26,262 nt of DNA from GCA-002282575 sp964493995 (GCA_964493995.1 CAZBQD010000028.1:1-26262), one strand, 5' to 3'; shown: positions 9,466 through 17,118, counted from the first letter of the stretch. Notes: generated by a model from the letters alone, not told the origin. Translations and numbers: made by a program.

Positions 9466-10605
9466 TTAGAGAAACCCAACTTTTCTCCGATCCTGTTTTT
9501 CAACAGTCAGTGTCAATCCCATGTGATCAGGCGTAATATGAGTTGCTTCTTGCATAATGGCATTGGAATAGGCTTTTTGCAGCAACTTAGGAATCTGTCG
9601 CATACTCATGGACGCATTCGTAACCTGACGAACGAGTAATTGCCGACTCTCTTCTGTAATGACCAACCGCTCATGCTCAGGGATTGATCGTGAGCTCAAC
9701 AGCGACTGATACATACGCTCAACAATGCCCATCAAATCAGATTCTGTCGGAGCGGCAATTTCAAACACAGTAGTTCGACTCAACACTGGCTCTGGCACAG
9801 TGGATAAATCATTAGCAGTAAGCACCCAATTAATCCAGCTGGCGTCAAAGTCAAACCCCTCCAAGGATTGATCCTGAAATGCCTGTGCCGAGTGTTTTTC
9901 TAGCAAACCAAGCAACTGATTGATGGGGGCCGCCTCCCCTCTCAGTCCCGAACCCGCTTTTTCAACCTCATCGACCAAAATCAGGGGGTTCAAATCTCCC
10001 CCAGTAACAACATTACGAAAAACAATGCCAGGTCGAGTATTGTTGTACATGGCTTGTGTGCCAGCGATACTGCCATTGCCTGTTTGGTTCTCGAAACTGA
10101 TTTTGTCAAAAGTCAAATGAAGGCACTTTGCAAGCGAGCTAGCAAAATAGGTTTTACCCACCCCTGGTGGCCCAAGCAGCACAACCGCTGGAAAATAAAC
10201 ATGCTGGTCTCCCCGTGATGCCATCACCAAATTATAACGAATGTAATCAATGACCTCGCTAAAGTTTGGCATGTCGTTACTCAGTTGATCCAATGCCTGC
10301 ATCGCCAAAGGCAATTGTGGCGTTAGCTTAACCATGGTTCCCAAACCCTCTGACTTTTTTAGCACATCAAGCAAATCATCCGTCCGACTGTCTCTACTGG
10401 CAAAGCAGTCAACGTTTTTAAGCTTTTGCTCAAAGGCAGCTACATCACAAACGGAATAAGCTTTTTCGTGACGATAAAAGGCGTCCGTATCAGAATACAA
10501 TGGCTTAGGTGGAGTTTTTTCTGTTACCTCTTCATCAGCAGACACCACACGCGCTCCCCTCATTTTGGCTCTTCTGCCTTCAAGATATTCCAATTTGCTT
10601 TTCAT
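9466..10605 (-). CDS. Lon-like AAA+ ATPase without protease domain
   Basis: The 379 residues contain one AAA+ module of Lon type: Walker A GPPGVGKT at 145-152, Walker B LILVDEVEK with D212 and E213, sensor 1 in WVLTAND (about 260-266), a likely arginine finger in PEPVLSR (R277) and a lid helix SMRQIPKLLQKAYSNAIMQ. The Lon Ser-Lys protease domain is absent; the protein ends about 100 residues after the arginine finger. The reading frame continues upstream of this ATG in the same phase, interrupted only by a TAA at 10708-10710, and this internal ATG has no Shine-Dalgarno. The original gene therefore probably began at 10806 and may now be inactive or rely on re-initiation. Its partner or substrate is unknown; it lies between an unknown gene and Wadjet. 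Confidence 0.75.
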   Translation of the reverse strand: MKSKLEYLEGRRAKMRGARVVSADEEVTEKTPPKPLYSDTDAFYRHEKAYSVCDVAAFEQKLKNVDCFASRDSRTDDLLDVLKKSEGLGTMVKLTPQLPLAMQALDQLSNDMPNFSEVIDYIRYNLVMASRGDQHVYFPAVVLLGPPGVGKTYFASSLAKCLHLTFDKISFENQTGNGSIAGTQAMYNNTRPGIVFRNVVTGGDLNPLILVDEVEKAGSGLRGEAAPINQLLGLLEKHSAQAFQDQSLEGFDFDASWINWVLTANDLSTVPEPVLSRTTVFEIAAPTESDLMGIVERMYQSLLSSRSIPEHERLVITEESRQLLVRQVTNASMSMRQIPKLLQKAYSNAIMQEATHITPDHMGLTLTVEKQDRRKVGFL

Positions 10606-10707
10606 CCATGCCGGTATAGGCTGAACATCCTTGTCGGCATCAGGTTTACTACCAGCACTTTTATTCTTTCTATGTCTCTCTATGATTGCCCTGCGTCTTT
10701 CCTCAAT

Positions 10708-10806
10708 TTAACGATGGCGCTTCTGCTCTTCGCGTCTTTGATTGCTGGCTTCAAAAATCTCACGAAAGGACTCATGCTCTTGCGCCAATTCCAGCAGGAA
10801 ATCCAT
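10708..10806 (-). pseudogene. severed N-terminus of the Lon-like AAA+ gene
   Basis: An ATG at 10806 opens a 32-codon frame, beginning MDFLLELAQEHESFREIF, that ends at TAA 10708-10710. After the stop the same frame continues without interruption through a charged helical stretch (IEERRRAIIERHRK) into the Lon-like AAA+ gene. Both sides of the stop show the same arginine- and glutamate-rich helix, so a single coding sequence cut by a nonsense mutation is the simplest reading. Reading the stop as CAA, CAG or GAA would restore a protein of about 446 residues. It begins 25 bases after the stop of the preceding gene. Confidence 0.6.
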
Positions 10807-10830
10807 TTCCGTGAAAGGAATGATGCGTAC

Positions 10831-11262
10831 TCATTCACCCGTCATTTCGCTAGCGATACCGATTAGATTATCCTGATCATCTTTCTCTATCACGTTCATC
10901 GGCTCAATATCCGTGGCGTCTAACAAATATTTTCTGGCTTGCCAACAAAGTGAACTAAGTGATATTGCAGCGCTAAAGAGTTTCGAATCCCATTGAAAAA
11001 AATTCTGATAATAATCGCTTAAGCGAGTCTCAAAACGAACAAAATCATGATCGACTTCCATCTCCAAAATGTAACTGCTATGTTCATCAGGGTACTGGTC
11101 GTCAGCTCGATAAAAGTTCAACCATTTTCCAAGCTTCCATTCATGCGTCTGATCAAATTGAACACTGCCATCATTACGCTTGCGATGATAAACCAAAAAT
11201 TGATGATCTTTTTCAGGCGAAAAAAGTTGTAGTACCACCATGTCGTAATCTTTAAGTTCCAT
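10831..11262 (-). CDS. hypothetical protein
   Basis: I do not recognise this protein of 143 residues. It is acidic, aromatic-rich and apparently soluble: there is no signal peptide, membrane helix or known catalytic motif. The start chosen is the second ATG (MELKDYDMV) because GGAG lies six bases upstream of it; an ATG four codons earlier at 11274 is also possible. It sits 90 bp downstream of the methylase/TRD fusion gene and just before the Lon-like ATPase, all on the same strand, which suggests a shared transcript and a shared job. A copy of the palindrome found at the promoter of the fusion gene lies just upstream (about 11295-11311). Confidence 0.65.
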   Translation of the reverse strand: MELKDYDMVVLQLFSPEKDHQFLVYHRKRNDGSVQFDQTHEWKLGKWLNFYRADDQYPDEHSSYILEMEVDHDFVRFETRLSDYYQNFFQWDSKLFSAAISLSSLCWQARKYLLDATDIEPMNVIEKDDQDNLIGIASEMTGE

Positions 11263-11294
11263 TTTACACTCCATTAAATATATATTTACATATT

Positions 11295-11311
11295 GCCGTA
11301 TTGCATACTAT
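11295..11311. promoter_or_regulatory. operator-like palindrome, second copy
   Basis: GTATTGCATACTAT (11298-11311, plus strand) matches 14 bases of the palindrome at 13180-13196 and lies 36 bases upstream of the likely start of the small unknown gene. The left arm is degenerate. Confidence 0.5.
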
Positions 11312-11352
11312 ATTAAAACCAGCAACCAAGAGTTTCTCTTGACAAGGAAGGG

Positions 11353-13122
11353 CTATGCCTTCCCTTCTTGATACTCTGCTAAACGGCTAACAAAAGCCAA
11401 TCCATCTGACAACAGGCCTTCAATACCCTCTTGCAGCTGACTAGCCGCCGCGTTTAACTGTTGAACAATTTTCATGTTTTCCGCATGGCGACGTTCTACA
11501 TCGACCAACTCGGCTTCGCTCGGTAGCAAAATTGGAATGAGCTTAGCATCCTCCATGCGCAACAGCGGCAAGTTAGTACCTGTATTCTTTTGCTGAATAT
11601 ACTGTTGTACGATGGGCAGTCTCAGATAATGATATAAATAGATTGGACTGATGCCGCTATTTGGGCGACAACGCATCACCAGTACTTGCATGCCGGGAAT
11701 ACAGTTGTCATCGATTTCATCTGGCATAAGCATCACCTTACCAATCGAACTTTTAGCCGTCAATAAAACATCTCTTGGCCTTAATCCATAACGTTTTTTC
11801 AATCGGGCCGCATCCGCCTCGCTAAAATGCTGAGACTTGTTCAATTTCATTAACTGACCGTACTGATCAAAGTCACCCGATGCCACATCGAATAATTCAA
11901 TCGTGCCACTTTCACTCATTTCCTTTTTCGAGCTAAATGAACGAGTGGGTAAAAAATCCACTAACTGTGAAAGACGATGCCCTCTTCCACTTTGCATCAC
12001 ATGACGCTCCCAAGCTTCTAGCCCTTCAGGTTTAATATGATCCGTTGCTAACAGCATCAAGTCAGTTTCGTCTTGGTTGAATAAAGCATCGACACCCATG
12101 GCTTTGAATCGATCGCCTTCATTAGACAGAATATCAACTAGGATACCTCGGGATGAATCACTATTCTCTAAGAACCGTTCATCACTGTAATTCGCCAAGA
12201 GTACACCAGAGCTATCTTTTGCTTGCTGATCGATATAAACCAATTGAAGCTCGACATTACTGGTAGTTAATGCGCCTTTAGGTAATGTAACTAACACACT
12301 GAGCGGCGTGATGCGTTTGCCCTGTTCGTAACGTATAAAGGCAGCTAAACGCTCGCCGGCCAGATTGTTTTTCTTACCGATAAAGAAGCTTTTAGGGTGA
12401 TAAGAAACAATAACGGGATATTTAGTAAGCAAGGTTTGATAAATACTGGGCGAATCTAAGGGTCCATTATTACCAAAATAAGGACACAACACTAAAGCAT
12501 CTTTACTAGGTAATTGTGTCAACTCATCATCCCCTACCGACAGTGCCTTTGGATGAAAGTTAGGCCATAACTTATTGAGCCAATTGTAAAGCCATGTCAG
12601 GGTTAAATCTCGGTAAGCATAACTCACTTCTACCTTGCGTTGACACAGCTTAATAGCGGCGAAAATACCGGCATCGGCATAAACAACGCAGCTATCTACA
12701 TAAGGCAACACTCCATCATCCTTTTCCGAAACATTGAGATCTTGGCGAAACATCAAAAAATCATTCATCAAACCACTTAACCCTAATGAAGTCACTGGGT
12801 AATGACGGGATTTGAAGTAATGAAAAAGATTGGCCACCAATGCTGGCTCCGAATCTTGCGTTTTGGACGTGAAAATCAAGCGCTCTAACTCTGTAATGTC
12901 TGAATGCTCTATACTGGGCAATGAAACCGGATAGTCAGTCTGTTCATTAAAAACATCAGCCACTGACTGCAAATAGTTCAGAGCATCAGCACCCAAAGCA
13001 ACCTGATGTTGAGATTTAGTCAACATGGCAATATTCCAAAGCAAAAACAGCTCAGTCGGCTTGATTTTACCTGCTTCTTCAAACACCTTTGCAAAAGTGA
13101 GTTTGTTTTCTAGATTCGACAT
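11353..13122 (-). CDS. degenerate N6-methylase/HsdS-type TRD fusion protein
   Basis: The C-terminal part (about residues 385-560) is a type I restriction specificity (HsdS) half: LSQLVDFLPTRSF, LLTAKSSIGKVML, then IYLYHYLRLPIVQQYIQQ, NTGTNLPLL and IPILLPSEAEL, followed by a helical tail. The N-terminal part resembles the catalytic region of N6-adenine methylases but looks dead: where an active enzyme has the NPPY/F motif this has LVLCPYFGNN (about 211-220), and the motif I region (DSCVVYADAG, about 143-152) lacks the normal glycine pattern. No HsdR or active HsdM is present in the window, so this is not an ordinary restriction system. I infer a sequence-specific DNA-binding protein that may recruit the following ATPase. 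TRD is well supported, the dead methylase less so. Confidence 0.68.
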   Translation of the reverse strand: MSNLENKLTFAKVFEEAGKIKPTELFLLWNIAMLTKSQHQVALGADALNYLQSVADVFNEQTDYPVSLPSIEHSDITELERLIFTSKTQDSEPALVANLFHYFKSRHYPVTSLGLSGLMNDFLMFRQDLNVSEKDDGVLPYVDSCVVYADAGIFAAIKLCQRKVEVSYAYRDLTLTWLYNWLNKLWPNFHPKALSVGDDELTQLPSKDALVLCPYFGNNGPLDSPSIYQTLLTKYPVIVSYHPKSFFIGKKNNLAGERLAAFIRYEQGKRITPLSVLVTLPKGALTTSNVELQLVYIDQQAKDSSGVLLANYSDERFLENSDSSRGILVDILSNEGDRFKAMGVDALFNQDETDLMLLATDHIKPEGLEAWERHVMQSGRGHRLSQLVDFLPTRSFSSKKEMSESGTIELFDVASGDFDQYGQLMKLNKSQHFSEADAARLKKRYGLRPRDVLLTAKSSIGKVMLMPDEIDDNCIPGMQVLVMRCRPNSGISPIYLYHYLRLPIVQQYIQQKNTGTNLPLLRMEDAKLIPILLPSEAELVDVERRHAENMKIVQQLNAAASQLQEGIEGLLSDGLAFVSRLAEYQEGKA

Positions 13123-13151
13123 ACGATAGCACTCCTGTTTACCTAGGAGCT

Positions 13152-13180
13152 ATATTACGACTTAGTCAGCATTAAGTCAA
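13152..13180 (-). promoter_or_regulatory. promoter of the methylase/TRD fusion gene
   Basis: TTGACT (minus strand of 13175-13180) and TAATAT (13152-13157) are 17 bases apart, about 30 bases before the ATG. A perfect palindrome (13180-13196) touches the -35 and would be well placed to control it. Confidence 0.75.
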
Positions 13181-13196
13181 TAGTATGCAATACTAT
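13180..13196. promoter_or_regulatory. operator-like palindrome, first copy
   Basis: ATAGTAT-GCA-ATACTAT is a perfect 7-bp inverted repeat abutting the -35 box of the fusion gene promoter. Fourteen bases of it recur at 11298-11311. Confidence 0.6.
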
Positions 13197-13330
13197 ATTT
13201 TAGTTTGTTTCGGTTTCAGCAATCATTCAGATAGTTGATAGAGGCTCACTACTTCCCCTCCCCTGCCTATACACAAGGTTACCAACAGAATTTGTGGAGA
13301 AGTCGTCATTAACTTAGCCGACTTGTCATG

Positions 13331-13738
13331 CTACTTAACCATTATCCAGTTCTCAACACGCAGGCCATCAACTCGCTCAAACTCTCGCTCATTATTCGTG
13401 ACCACAATCAATCCTTCTGAGCGCGCATGAGCAGCAATATGAATATCATTAACACCAATCGGAGTTCCTTTCTTATCTAATGCGGCTCGAATATCACCAT
13501 AATGTGAAGCTGCAGCATCAGAATATGGCAGTACCTCTAAGCGGCTACAAAAATCTTCAACTGCTTTAATGTTTTTAGCAATGTGTTGGCTTTTTTCAGC
13601 ACTATGCAATAACTCCGCCAAGGTAATTGATGAAATCGCCATGCGATTTGCTGATTCGTTGAATTTACTAAGTACTTCTACCGGCCTGCGCTTAATAACG
13701 TAAATGCACATATTAGTATCGAGCAAAAATTTAAGCAT
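13331..13738 (-). CDS. vapC: VapC-family PIN ribonuclease toxin
   Basis: This 135-residue PIN-domain protein has the expected acidic residues: D7 in FLLDTN, E42 in ITLAELLHS, D98 in GVNDIHIAAHA, followed by VVTNNEREF. VapC toxins are Mg-dependent endoribonucleases that cut initiator tRNA or rRNA; the GxNDxxIAAHA form is typical of the tRNA-fMet-cutting group. The start chosen is the ATG at 13738, eight bases overlapping the end of vapB; a TTG one codon earlier is less likely. It forms a toxin-antitoxin pair with the gene upstream and would help keep the plasmid in the population. Confidence 0.88.
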   Translation of the reverse strand: MLKFLLDTNMCIYVIKRRPVEVLSKFNESANRMAISSITLAELLHSAEKSQHIAKNIKAVEDFCSRLEVLPYSDAAASHYGDIRAALDKKGTPIGVNDIHIAAHARSEGLIVVTNNEREFERVDGLRVENWIMVK

Positions 13739-13973
13739 CAAATGACTCTCTTACTGCTTCTAACTGTGTTGCTCGCTCTAGCATAAAATCTTCTGACACC
13801 TCGTTTTCTACAGATAGAAAGAAGCTATCCCATACATGATCAATGGGAGATATAACACGATCATGCCCCAGGCTACGTACCAGCACTTTTTTTGTCGTAC
13901 TGGGATAGCGAACAGATAAAGGCAATCTAACCGCCTGTGTTTTATTATTTTCGAAAACAGTCGAAGTAACCAT
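13731..13973 (-). CDS. vapB: VapB-family antitoxin
   Basis: The 80-residue protein begins with the AbrB/SpoVT-like swapped-hairpin pattern seen in VapB (VFENNKTQAVRLPLSVRY, then KKVLVRSLGHDRVISP) and ends in a helical, acidic tail that would cover the toxin. It is upstream of and overlaps vapC. GAGG lies about nine bases before the ATG. A perfect 12-bp inverted repeat at 14000-14030 covers the probable promoter, in line with autoregulation by the VapBC complex. Confidence 0.87.
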   Translation of the reverse strand: MVTSTVFENNKTQAVRLPLSVRYPSTTKKVLVRSLGHDRVISPIDHVWDSFFLSVENEVSEDFMLERATQLEAVRESFDA

Positions 13974-13999
13974 TTAAATAACCTCTTTTTGTTTCATCA

Positions 14000-14033
14000 T
14001 GCAACTATATATGTTAAGTATATAGTTGCACAA
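14000..14033 (-). promoter_or_regulatory. vapBC promoter with operator palindrome
   Basis: A perfect inverted repeat, TGCAACTATATA at 14000-14011 and TATATAGTTGCA at 14019-14030, has a 7-base centre. On the minus strand the outer edge supplies TTGTGC (14028-14033) and the far arm supplies TATATA (14006-14011) with a 16-base spacer, so the repeat would sit on the promoter of vapB. No T-run follows the stem, so a terminator for umuC is unlikely. Confidence 0.6.
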
Positions 14034-14034
14034 A

Positions 14035-15297
14035 CTAACGCACCACTGGTAACTCATCCCATCGTGTTGTGTAGCGTGGTGACACCTTATCCCGTTTCAT
14101 TGCCCAAGGTTTACTGACCCCTTCGCATCCAAAAAACACTTGTCCTTTATGTTGTTTGTTGAGCTTATCGACCAAGCTCATTAAGCCTTTACGTTTGAAC
14201 TCATCTTTAGGCTGTTCATCGAACAAGCCCAACTGAAAGGTTCCTGGTGCGTAAAAGTCCGATAGCATCACCCCTGCTTTAGCATAGCGAAACTGCGGTT
14301 TATAAATGCGCTGAATCAGCTCATTGGCTTGGTGTAGAAAGACAGCGGTGTCGTCACTGGGATAGCTGAGTTGGCTGCTGGCTTGATTACTGTAATAAGG
14401 TTCCTTATCAGCAAAGGGACTGGTGCGACAAAACACCGTAATGGATTGAGCACTCATACCTTCGCCTCTGAGTTTTTCGCAGGCTCTAGCGGTGTAAGTG
14501 GCAACCGCTTGGGCTAAGTGGTCTAATTGTGTAATGCGATCACCAAATGAGCGAGAGCAGACAATTTGTTGTTTGGTGGCAGGTGTTTCATCTAGCCCAA
14601 AACAAGCTTGCCCTTTCAACTCTCGTTGGGTGCGTTCTAACACCACTGAAAACTGTTTACGCAAGCTTCCCGTATCATGCTGGATAAAATCCCACACAGT
14701 TTGAATACCCATATCAGTTAATTGACGCGATAAACGACGACCCACGCCCCATACTTCGCCCACTTCAGTAATACGCATGAGCTTTTCAATACGAGCTTTA
14801 TCGGTTAATACCACCACACCACCGGTTTTCGGATACTGCTTAGCAGCATGATTGGCTAACTTTGCCAAAGTCTTGGTCGCACCAATACCAACACCGACAC
14901 TAATACCCGTATGCTGAAACACCCTTTGCTGAATAAACTTGCCTACCGATACGAGTTGAGTCTCACTAAACCCACTCATATCAGCAAAAGCCTCATCTAT
15001 GGAATAAATCTCAATCGCTGGCACAACCGATTCAATGGTTTCCATGACCCGACGGCTGATGTCGGCATACAACTCATAGTTACTGGAAAAGACCACCACG
15101 CCATTACGATCAATACGCTCTTTAGCCTGAAAGTAAGGCTCACCCATCTTAAAACCTAATGCTTTGGCTTCTTTACTGCGTGCGACTATGCAACCATCAT
15201 TATTACTCAGCACAACAACGGGAGTATGGGCTAAGTCAGGACGAAATAGCTTCTCACAAGATGCGTAGAAGTTATTGCAATCGATGAGTGCAAACAC
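14035..15297 (-). CDS. umuC: DNA polymerase V catalytic subunit UmuC
   Basis: At 420 residues it nearly equals E. coli UmuC in length. Y-family catalytic residues are present: D6 in ALIDCNNFYAS and D101/E102 in YSIDEAF. The conserved SNNDGCIVARS, TKTLAKLANHAAK and GVWGVGRRL segments follow, and a little-finger region completes it. UmuC with UmuD'2 performs error-prone translesion synthesis. The gene starts at GTG, whose G is also the last base of the umuD TAG, so the two are tightly coupled. UmuDC homologues are common on conjugative and other plasmids, where they raise mutation rates and survival under DNA damage. Confidence 0.95.
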   Translation of the reverse strand: MFALIDCNNFYASCEKLFRPDLAHTPVVVLSNNDGCIVARSKEAKALGFKMGEPYFQAKERIDRNGVVVFSSNYELYADISRRVMETIESVVPAIEIYSIDEAFADMSGFSETQLVSVGKFIQQRVFQHTGISVGVGIGATKTLAKLANHAAKQYPKTGGVVVLTDKARIEKLMRITEVGEVWGVGRRLSRQLTDMGIQTVWDFIQHDTGSLRKQFSVVLERTQRELKGQACFGLDETPATKQQIVCSRSFGDRITQLDHLAQAVATYTARACEKLRGEGMSAQSITVFCRTSPFADKEPYYSNQASSQLSYPSDDTAVFLHQANELIQRIYKPQFRYAKAGVMLSDFYAPGTFQLGLFDEQPKDEFKRKGLMSLVDKLNKQHKGQVFFGCEGVSKPWAMKRDKVSPRYTTRWDELPVVR

Positions 15298-15728
15298 TAG
15301 CTTGTCCGCTTAAACGAATGCAAGGTATGCACCACCACACCCTGAATCGACAGCTCACTTTCATTGGGAACCAGAATGACCGGATAAGCTGGATTCATCG
15401 GCACTAATCTCACCCCTGTCTCATCTACCTCTAACCGCTTCACCGTCAGTTCACCATAATAGCCAGCAATGACAATATCACCCGATTTAGGCTCAATCGA
15501 ACGATCGACAATGAGCATATCGCCATCTTGTATGCCAGCGCCAATCATTGAATCTCCCGAAACCCGCACAAAGTAAGTGGCTGCAGGATGACGAATACAC
15601 AGCTCATTCAAATCCAAACTCTGCTCAGTGTAATCTGCTGCTGGTGACGGAAAACCTGCAGGCACCAACGCCTCAACATAAGCGCAAGGCATATAACTCG
15701 TGGGTGAAGCAACGGAAAAGCGAAGCAT
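15297..15728 (-). CDS. umuD: UmuD, self-cleaving polymerase V subunit
   Basis: The frame is open from 15785, but the true start is ATG 15728: GGAG (15735-15738) is six bases upstream, and a strong promoter lies between the two candidates. With this start, the residues fall exactly as in E. coli: the cleavage bond is A24-G25 (VPAGFPSPA), the nucleophile is S60 (RVSGDSMIGAG) and the base K97 (ELTVKRLE), giving 143 residues. E. coli has Cys-Gly at the cleavage bond; Ala-Gly, as here and in LexA, is fine. RecA-stimulated self-cleavage gives the active UmuD'. Confidence 0.93.
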   Translation of the reverse strand: MLRFSVASPTSYMPCAYVEALVPAGFPSPAADYTEQSLDLNELCIRHPAATYFVRVSGDSMIGAGIQDGDMLIVDRSIEPKSGDIVIAGYYGELTVKRLEVDETGVRLVPMNPAYPVILVPNESELSIQGVVVHTLHSFKRTS

Positions 15729-15756
15729 GACAAACTCCAGATGGTGTGGAGCAGCA

Positions 15757-15785
15757 ATTATAGAACGATTGTTCTTTTTAGACAA
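15757..15785 (-). promoter_or_regulatory. umuDC promoter with GAAC-N4-GTTC operator
   Basis: On the minus strand TTGTCT (15780-15785) and TATAAT (15757-15762) are separated by exactly 17 bases, a near-consensus sigma-70 promoter. The spacer holds the palindrome GAACAATCGTTC (15763-15774). The transcript would start shortly before the umuD ribosome-binding site. By position this is the SOS operator, though it does not match the usual gammaproteobacterial CTG-N10-CAG LexA box. Confidence 0.75.
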
Positions 15786-15836
15786 TTAACGATGGCTATG
15801 CAAAGTCTGTTTTTTATTAACTTTTAGCGAATAGTG

Positions 15837-16247
15837 CTATTTTCTGAAGGATATACCTAGTAGAATGGCGGCTCTCAAAACATGACTGATATAAACTTCA
15901 AGATAAAGAGGTTCATCTTTACGTGATCCATAAATAGCTGTATCGATTGCTAACTGCCAGCACATTATTCTTAACTCTTCCGATAATATAATCGTATCTG
16001 AAACTCCTTCTGAGTTAGTCATAATCATACTATCAAGAATAAATTGGTAACGTCCATCGTAATCATACAGCTTATCTATTTGATCCCTAACCCAACGTGA
16101 TTTACCTTTTAATCCATAACCCGATTCAACCGTGGCAATGGACAAAAGTGAATGCATTTCTTTAGGAATTCTGATGGTGACACGACTTACGGATGCTTGT
16201 TCAAGTGTATTTTTAGATAAGGAAGAAATCAATTTGATTTTTTTCAT
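15837..16247 (-). CDS. hypothetical protein, third gene of the par operon
   Basis: I do not recognise this 136-residue protein. It begins with a basic stretch and then SRVTIRIPKEMHSLLSIATVESG, which has the strand-then-helix look of a ribbon-helix-helix DNA-binding domain, followed by SRWVRDQIDKLYD. The C-terminal half is helical and hydrophobic. Its ATG overlaps the parB stop codon by four bases, so it is almost certainly co-translated with parB. This argues for a role in partition or in control of the operon. An RHH regulator is my inference; no database-level identification was possible. Confidence 0.7.
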   Translation of the reverse strand: MKKIKLISSLSKNTLEQASVSRVTIRIPKEMHSLLSIATVESGYGLKGKSRWVRDQIDKLYDYDGRYQFILDSMIMTNSEGVSDTIILSEELRIMCWQLAIDTAIYGSRKDEPLYLEVYISHVLRAAILLGISFRK

Positions 16248-17116
16248 ACCAATTTCTCTAAAATCTTATTGGTGAAGTCAGGCTCTTCTGGATCTATTGA
16301 TAAGAGCATGGCTAGTTTAATAGATTGATCTTTCGTTAGCTTCAGAAATGTCCCTTTTTGAGATTTTAATTTTCCAACGGTTGGAATTTTCTCATCCAAC
16401 TGTTCAGCTGAAATATTGTTCTGACTTTCAAAAGAATCTATATCACGGAACTGAGAGATTTGACCATTGACTACTGCGCTGTAATATCGCTCATCTTTTG
16501 TGAGTTTTAACAGCATGTAAGCGGCACTTTTTCTTACGCCGAACAGCTTCATCACATGGTCAACTTTAGTGAATTCTGTATCCATTTCAAGCAGATCTTT
16601 TAGGCCAATAACTTTCTCCTTTAAGGACAGATCGTGTCTTGCTAAGTTTTCTGCTATGGATAATACTCGATGCCCTTTTTCATCCACTTGTCGATAGATA
16701 GCCCTTATTACAGTTCTACCAAGTAGGATATGTGACCAGTATCTTCTTTCTCCAGCGACAACCATAAATTCATCACGAATCGCTGGATGATTTGTAACAA
16801 CAATTGGTTGAAGTAGCCCTGATTGTTCGATATTAGATGATAAGGCCAATAATTCGATCAGCTGGTTCTTTGTATTCTCATCAAGTGTATCTAAATAGGA
16901 ATCAACGTCTGGCTTAGATGCATTAATTGCATTAATATGGTTTTCATTGAAAGTTAGTTTTCTAGGGTTAAATTGATTAGGATGCAGCTTGTCAAGGTTA
17001 AAGACCTTAACCTCTCCTTCACGAGACATTTCATTATTAACACGCAATTGGTGGCTTAGAACGGATACGGTATTATCGTTGTCTACTAGGTCTTGTACTT
17101 TTATTCTTTTAGCCAC
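16244..17116 (-). CDS. parB: ParB-family partition protein
   Basis: The 290-residue protein has the ParB/Srx-type N-terminal domain with the CTP-binding motifs VVAGERRYW (GERR at 122-125) and ENLARHDL (156-163), then a helix-turn-helix around residues 182-210 (KVDHVMKLFGVRKSAAYMLL) and a C-terminal dimerisation region. LHPNQFNPRKL near residue 44 is the familiar ParB opening. There is an extra acidic/helical stretch of about 30 residues between it and QSGLLQPIVV. It would load at centromere sites and spread; three copies of a 15-bp palindrome nearby, one inside this gene, are likely sites. It follows parA by two bases. Confidence 0.92.
   Translation of the reverse strand: MAKRIKVQDLVDNDNTVSVLSHQLRVNNEMSREGEVKVFNLDKLHPNQFNPRKLTFNENHINAINASKPDVDSYLDTLDENTKNQLIELLALSSNIEQSGLLQPIVVTNHPAIRDEFMVVAGERRYWSHILLGRTVIRAIYRQVDEKGHRVLSIAENLARHDLSLKEKVIGLKDLLEMDTEFTKVDHVMKLFGVRKSAAYMLLKLTKDERYYSAVVNGQISQFRDIDSFESQNNISAEQLDEKIPTVGKLKSQKGTFLKLTKDQSIKLAMLLSIDPEEPDFTNKILEKLV
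16372..16386. other. candidate parS site, copy 1 (inside parB)
   Basis: The 15-base palindrome TTCCAACGGTTGGAA occurs within the parB coding region, where it encodes IPTVGK. The identical palindrome (read on the other strand) occurs inside parA and after rep in different reading contexts, so it is conserved as DNA and not as protein. Confidence 0.65.
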
Positions 17117-17118
17117 TT

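Noticed and set aside
9466..10605. Full Lon protease
   Set aside because: Only the AAA+ module is present; the Ser-Lys protease domain and the Lon N-terminal domain are missing.
11353..13122. Complete type I restriction-modification system
   Set aside because: There is no HsdR in the window and the methylase motifs in this protein are degenerate.
15729..15785. Longer UmuD starting at 15785
   Set aside because: That start lies upstream of the promoter and operator, and the start at 15728 places A24-G25, S60 and K97 exactly as in E. coli UmuD.
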